Shown here: piece by piece, positions 62,659-64,000 of the stretch | Layout of the letters: the number at the start of each line of letters is the position of its first letter | Position numbering within the stretch: position 1 is the first letter of the stretch | Assembly (NCBI GenBank): GCA_963693285.1 | Contig: OY848917.1 | Coordinates: 29,895,245 to 29,959,244, forward strand | Source of the DNA: Xestospongia muta | Lineage: Eukaryota; Porifera; Demospongiae; Haplosclerida; Petrosiidae | DNA length: 64,000 nucleotides | Reading direction: 5' to 3' | Made by a program: the position numbers and the translations under genes | Notes under the pieces: generated by a model | What the model was told of the DNA's origin: nothing | Seen by the model: the letters and a program-made list of their open reading frames with translations, nothing else | Database searches by the model: none

Positions 62659-63569
62659 ATGAAGTGGATTATTCCGTTTGCCCTCCTGATAGTGTTGATT
62701 TCTCAGTCATACTGTCATCCTATAACTGGTTAGCTCTAATGCTTTATTCATATAATGATTATACATAATTTTATGTATAGATAAAGCAGATTCTAATATT
62801 GAGAAAAGAAAAGCAGAAGAAGGTAAAGATATCGCATGGCACAGTATGATTTAACAAACTTGTTTCTATCTTTGCATTTAGTTGCTACAGTCACCAATAA
62901 ACTAGATGACGATGATGACGACGATGATATTGGTCTGTGGAAAGCACCATTGCTTACAAAATCGGATGGTGAGTATTTAGTTCTCTGTCTGATATAAAAT
63001 ACGTTTTCTTTGATTACAGATGACGACGACGACGACGACGATATTTTGATGGCGAAGAAATTGGATAGTGAGTATTTAGGTTATTTTATATGTCTCCCTT
63101 CATTATATAGACTTGATCACTAATGAAGATGACGACGACGACGACGACGACGATGATATGAGTGCTTTGCTGGCAAAACTTGCTGTAATGCATGCCCAAA
63201 ATGAAGGTTATTATCTTATATATATCTTTAATTTTAATTAAAAGTGCATGCATCATTTTTATAGATATGCCAGATTCTAACAAGGCTGTCAAAAAACAGC
63301 TGCTTGGAAGCCTTTTTCGTGTAGCTTTACCTATCGTTAAAGGGATTGTAGGCGGTGGGGGAGGCTATGGTGGCAATAGCGGTAAACGTATACATGTAAT
63401 TTTTCGGTCTTACTTACTAATAATGCTTTTTATAGGAGGACGGTATTGCCGACCTAGTTATGGAGGTAGAAGGTACTACGGACGTCGAAGGTACGGACGT
63501 AAAAAATACGGACGTAAAAGGTACGGACGTAAAAGGTACGGACGTAAAAAGTACCGACGACGTGGTTGA
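62659..63569 (+). CDS. Secreted acid-masked cationic peptide precursor, tandem copy 2
   Basis: Exons 62659-62728, 62781-62822, 62882-62968, 63020-63067, 63111-63206, 63265-63381 and 63436-63569; all introns GT-AG and phase 1; 197 residues. The layout is that of copy 1: signal peptide, Lys-Arg site, three aspartate-rich exons, amphipathic basic exon (KQLLGSLFRVALPIVKGI), Gly-rich hinge, and a Tyr-Gly-Arg-Lys tail. Differences from copy 1: one Asp fewer in each of exons 4 and 5, one five-residue tail unit more in exon 7, and Phe for Cys in the signal peptide. Exon 3 opens VATVTNKLDDDDDD, so its Asp run is one longer than in copy 1. Differences in the amphipathic exon are mostly conservative. 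It is probably co-expressed with copy 1, given the near-identical promoter. Confidence 0.85.
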
Positions 63570-63670
63570 AGAAACAGCTATAAAGTTCAAAGCTGAAAAC
63601 TGTCTTAACATTTTCTTGCTAGTTTTATGTGTTATATTTGTTCCAGTAGTTTATCAATGTTGTTTTAGTG

Positions 63671-63676
63671 AATAAA
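63671..63676 (+). terminator. Polyadenylation signal, peptide gene 2
   Basis: AATAAA about 100 bases after the stop at 63569. Confidence 0.6.
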
Positions 63677-63700
63677 AGAATTTGCTTTAGTATCTTATAA

Positions 63701-64000
63701 CAGTTTATATAGATCTATATATATATGTGTTGCCTCAAACAACACTTACAACAACAGTTAATACGATAGAGATCATCGATAGAAGTTGTGCCATTGAGAC
63801 TAAGACCATGCTATCATTATTTTTCTTAACAACATGGCCTCTAAATTGACGAATATTGTAGTGTTTTCTGATGTGAATTACAACAAAATAGCAAAAACAT
63901 TGTCCCTTATCTTGTGTGTGTGTGTGTGTGTGTGTGTTTTCGAAACGATAGTAAACATTTATTAACAACCTATTTCAGACATCATCCACTTTAATTGAAC
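63701..64000. other. Right edge, no gene seen
   Basis: Contains a TG microsatellite at about 63913-63938. No exon is supported. Confidence 0.4.

Larger units (their letters stand above)
61160..63700 (+). repeat. Tandem duplication unit 2 of the peptide-gene array
   Basis: Aligns with 58615-61150 along its whole length. The junction near 61150-61160 lies just after the gene's polyadenylation signal. Confidence 0.9.

Overview
The window looks like nuclear DNA of an early-branching animal, most likely a demosponge of the Amphimedon kind. It is AT-rich, its genes carry short GT-AG introns, and it holds three things that fit sponge genomes: a tandem family of beta-helix multi-pass membrane proteins, a Hedgehog-type Hint domain on a non-Hedgehog protein, and degenerate DIRS and Ty3/gypsy elements. 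The organism assignment is inference; the gene models are read directly from the sequence.

Layout. (1) 2.0-2.9 kb, minus strand: a seven-exon gene for a small secreted acidic/basic peptide precursor. (2) 2.9-7.6 kb: gene-free, with a dispersed repeat and a long hairpin. (3) 7.6-11.3 kb: remains of a gypsy gag and of a DIRS element with a small inverted-repeat element inside it. (4) 12.4-13.9 kb, minus: an intronless gene joining an AIG1/GIMAP-type GTPase to a complete Hedgehog-type Hint (Hog) domain. (5) 14.7-16.3 kb: an internally deleted gypsy element with a likely 3' LTR. (6) 18.3-31.8 kb, minus: a 30-exon phospholipase C of the PLC-like/PRIP architecture with its catalytic residues intact. 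It shares a 230-bp head-to-head promoter region with (7) an unrecognised four-exon gene at 32.1-34.3 kb. (8) 36.0-53.3 kb: about three units of a 6.16-kb tandem duplication. Each unit carries a roughly 1,100-residue secreted-side beta-helix/multi-pass membrane protein; the middle copy has a one-base frameshift, and a worn fourth tail lies at 35.5 kb. (9) 55.1-56.8 kb, plus: an intronless POT/MFS-type transporter. (10) 58.6-63.7 kb: two units of a 2.54-kb tandem duplication, each with a seven-exon gene of the same peptide-precursor family as the gene at 2.0-2.9 kb.

Most notable are the GTPase-Hog fusion and the peptide-precursor family. In that family every intron is phase 1, so exons can be added or lost without breaking the frame. 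The products have a signal peptide, a dibasic site, three aspartate-rich exons and then a cationic C-terminal segment, which is the layout of an acid-masked secreted cationic peptide. No metabolic operon-like logic links the genes. The themes are membrane and secreted surface proteins, signalling, and recent tandem duplication.
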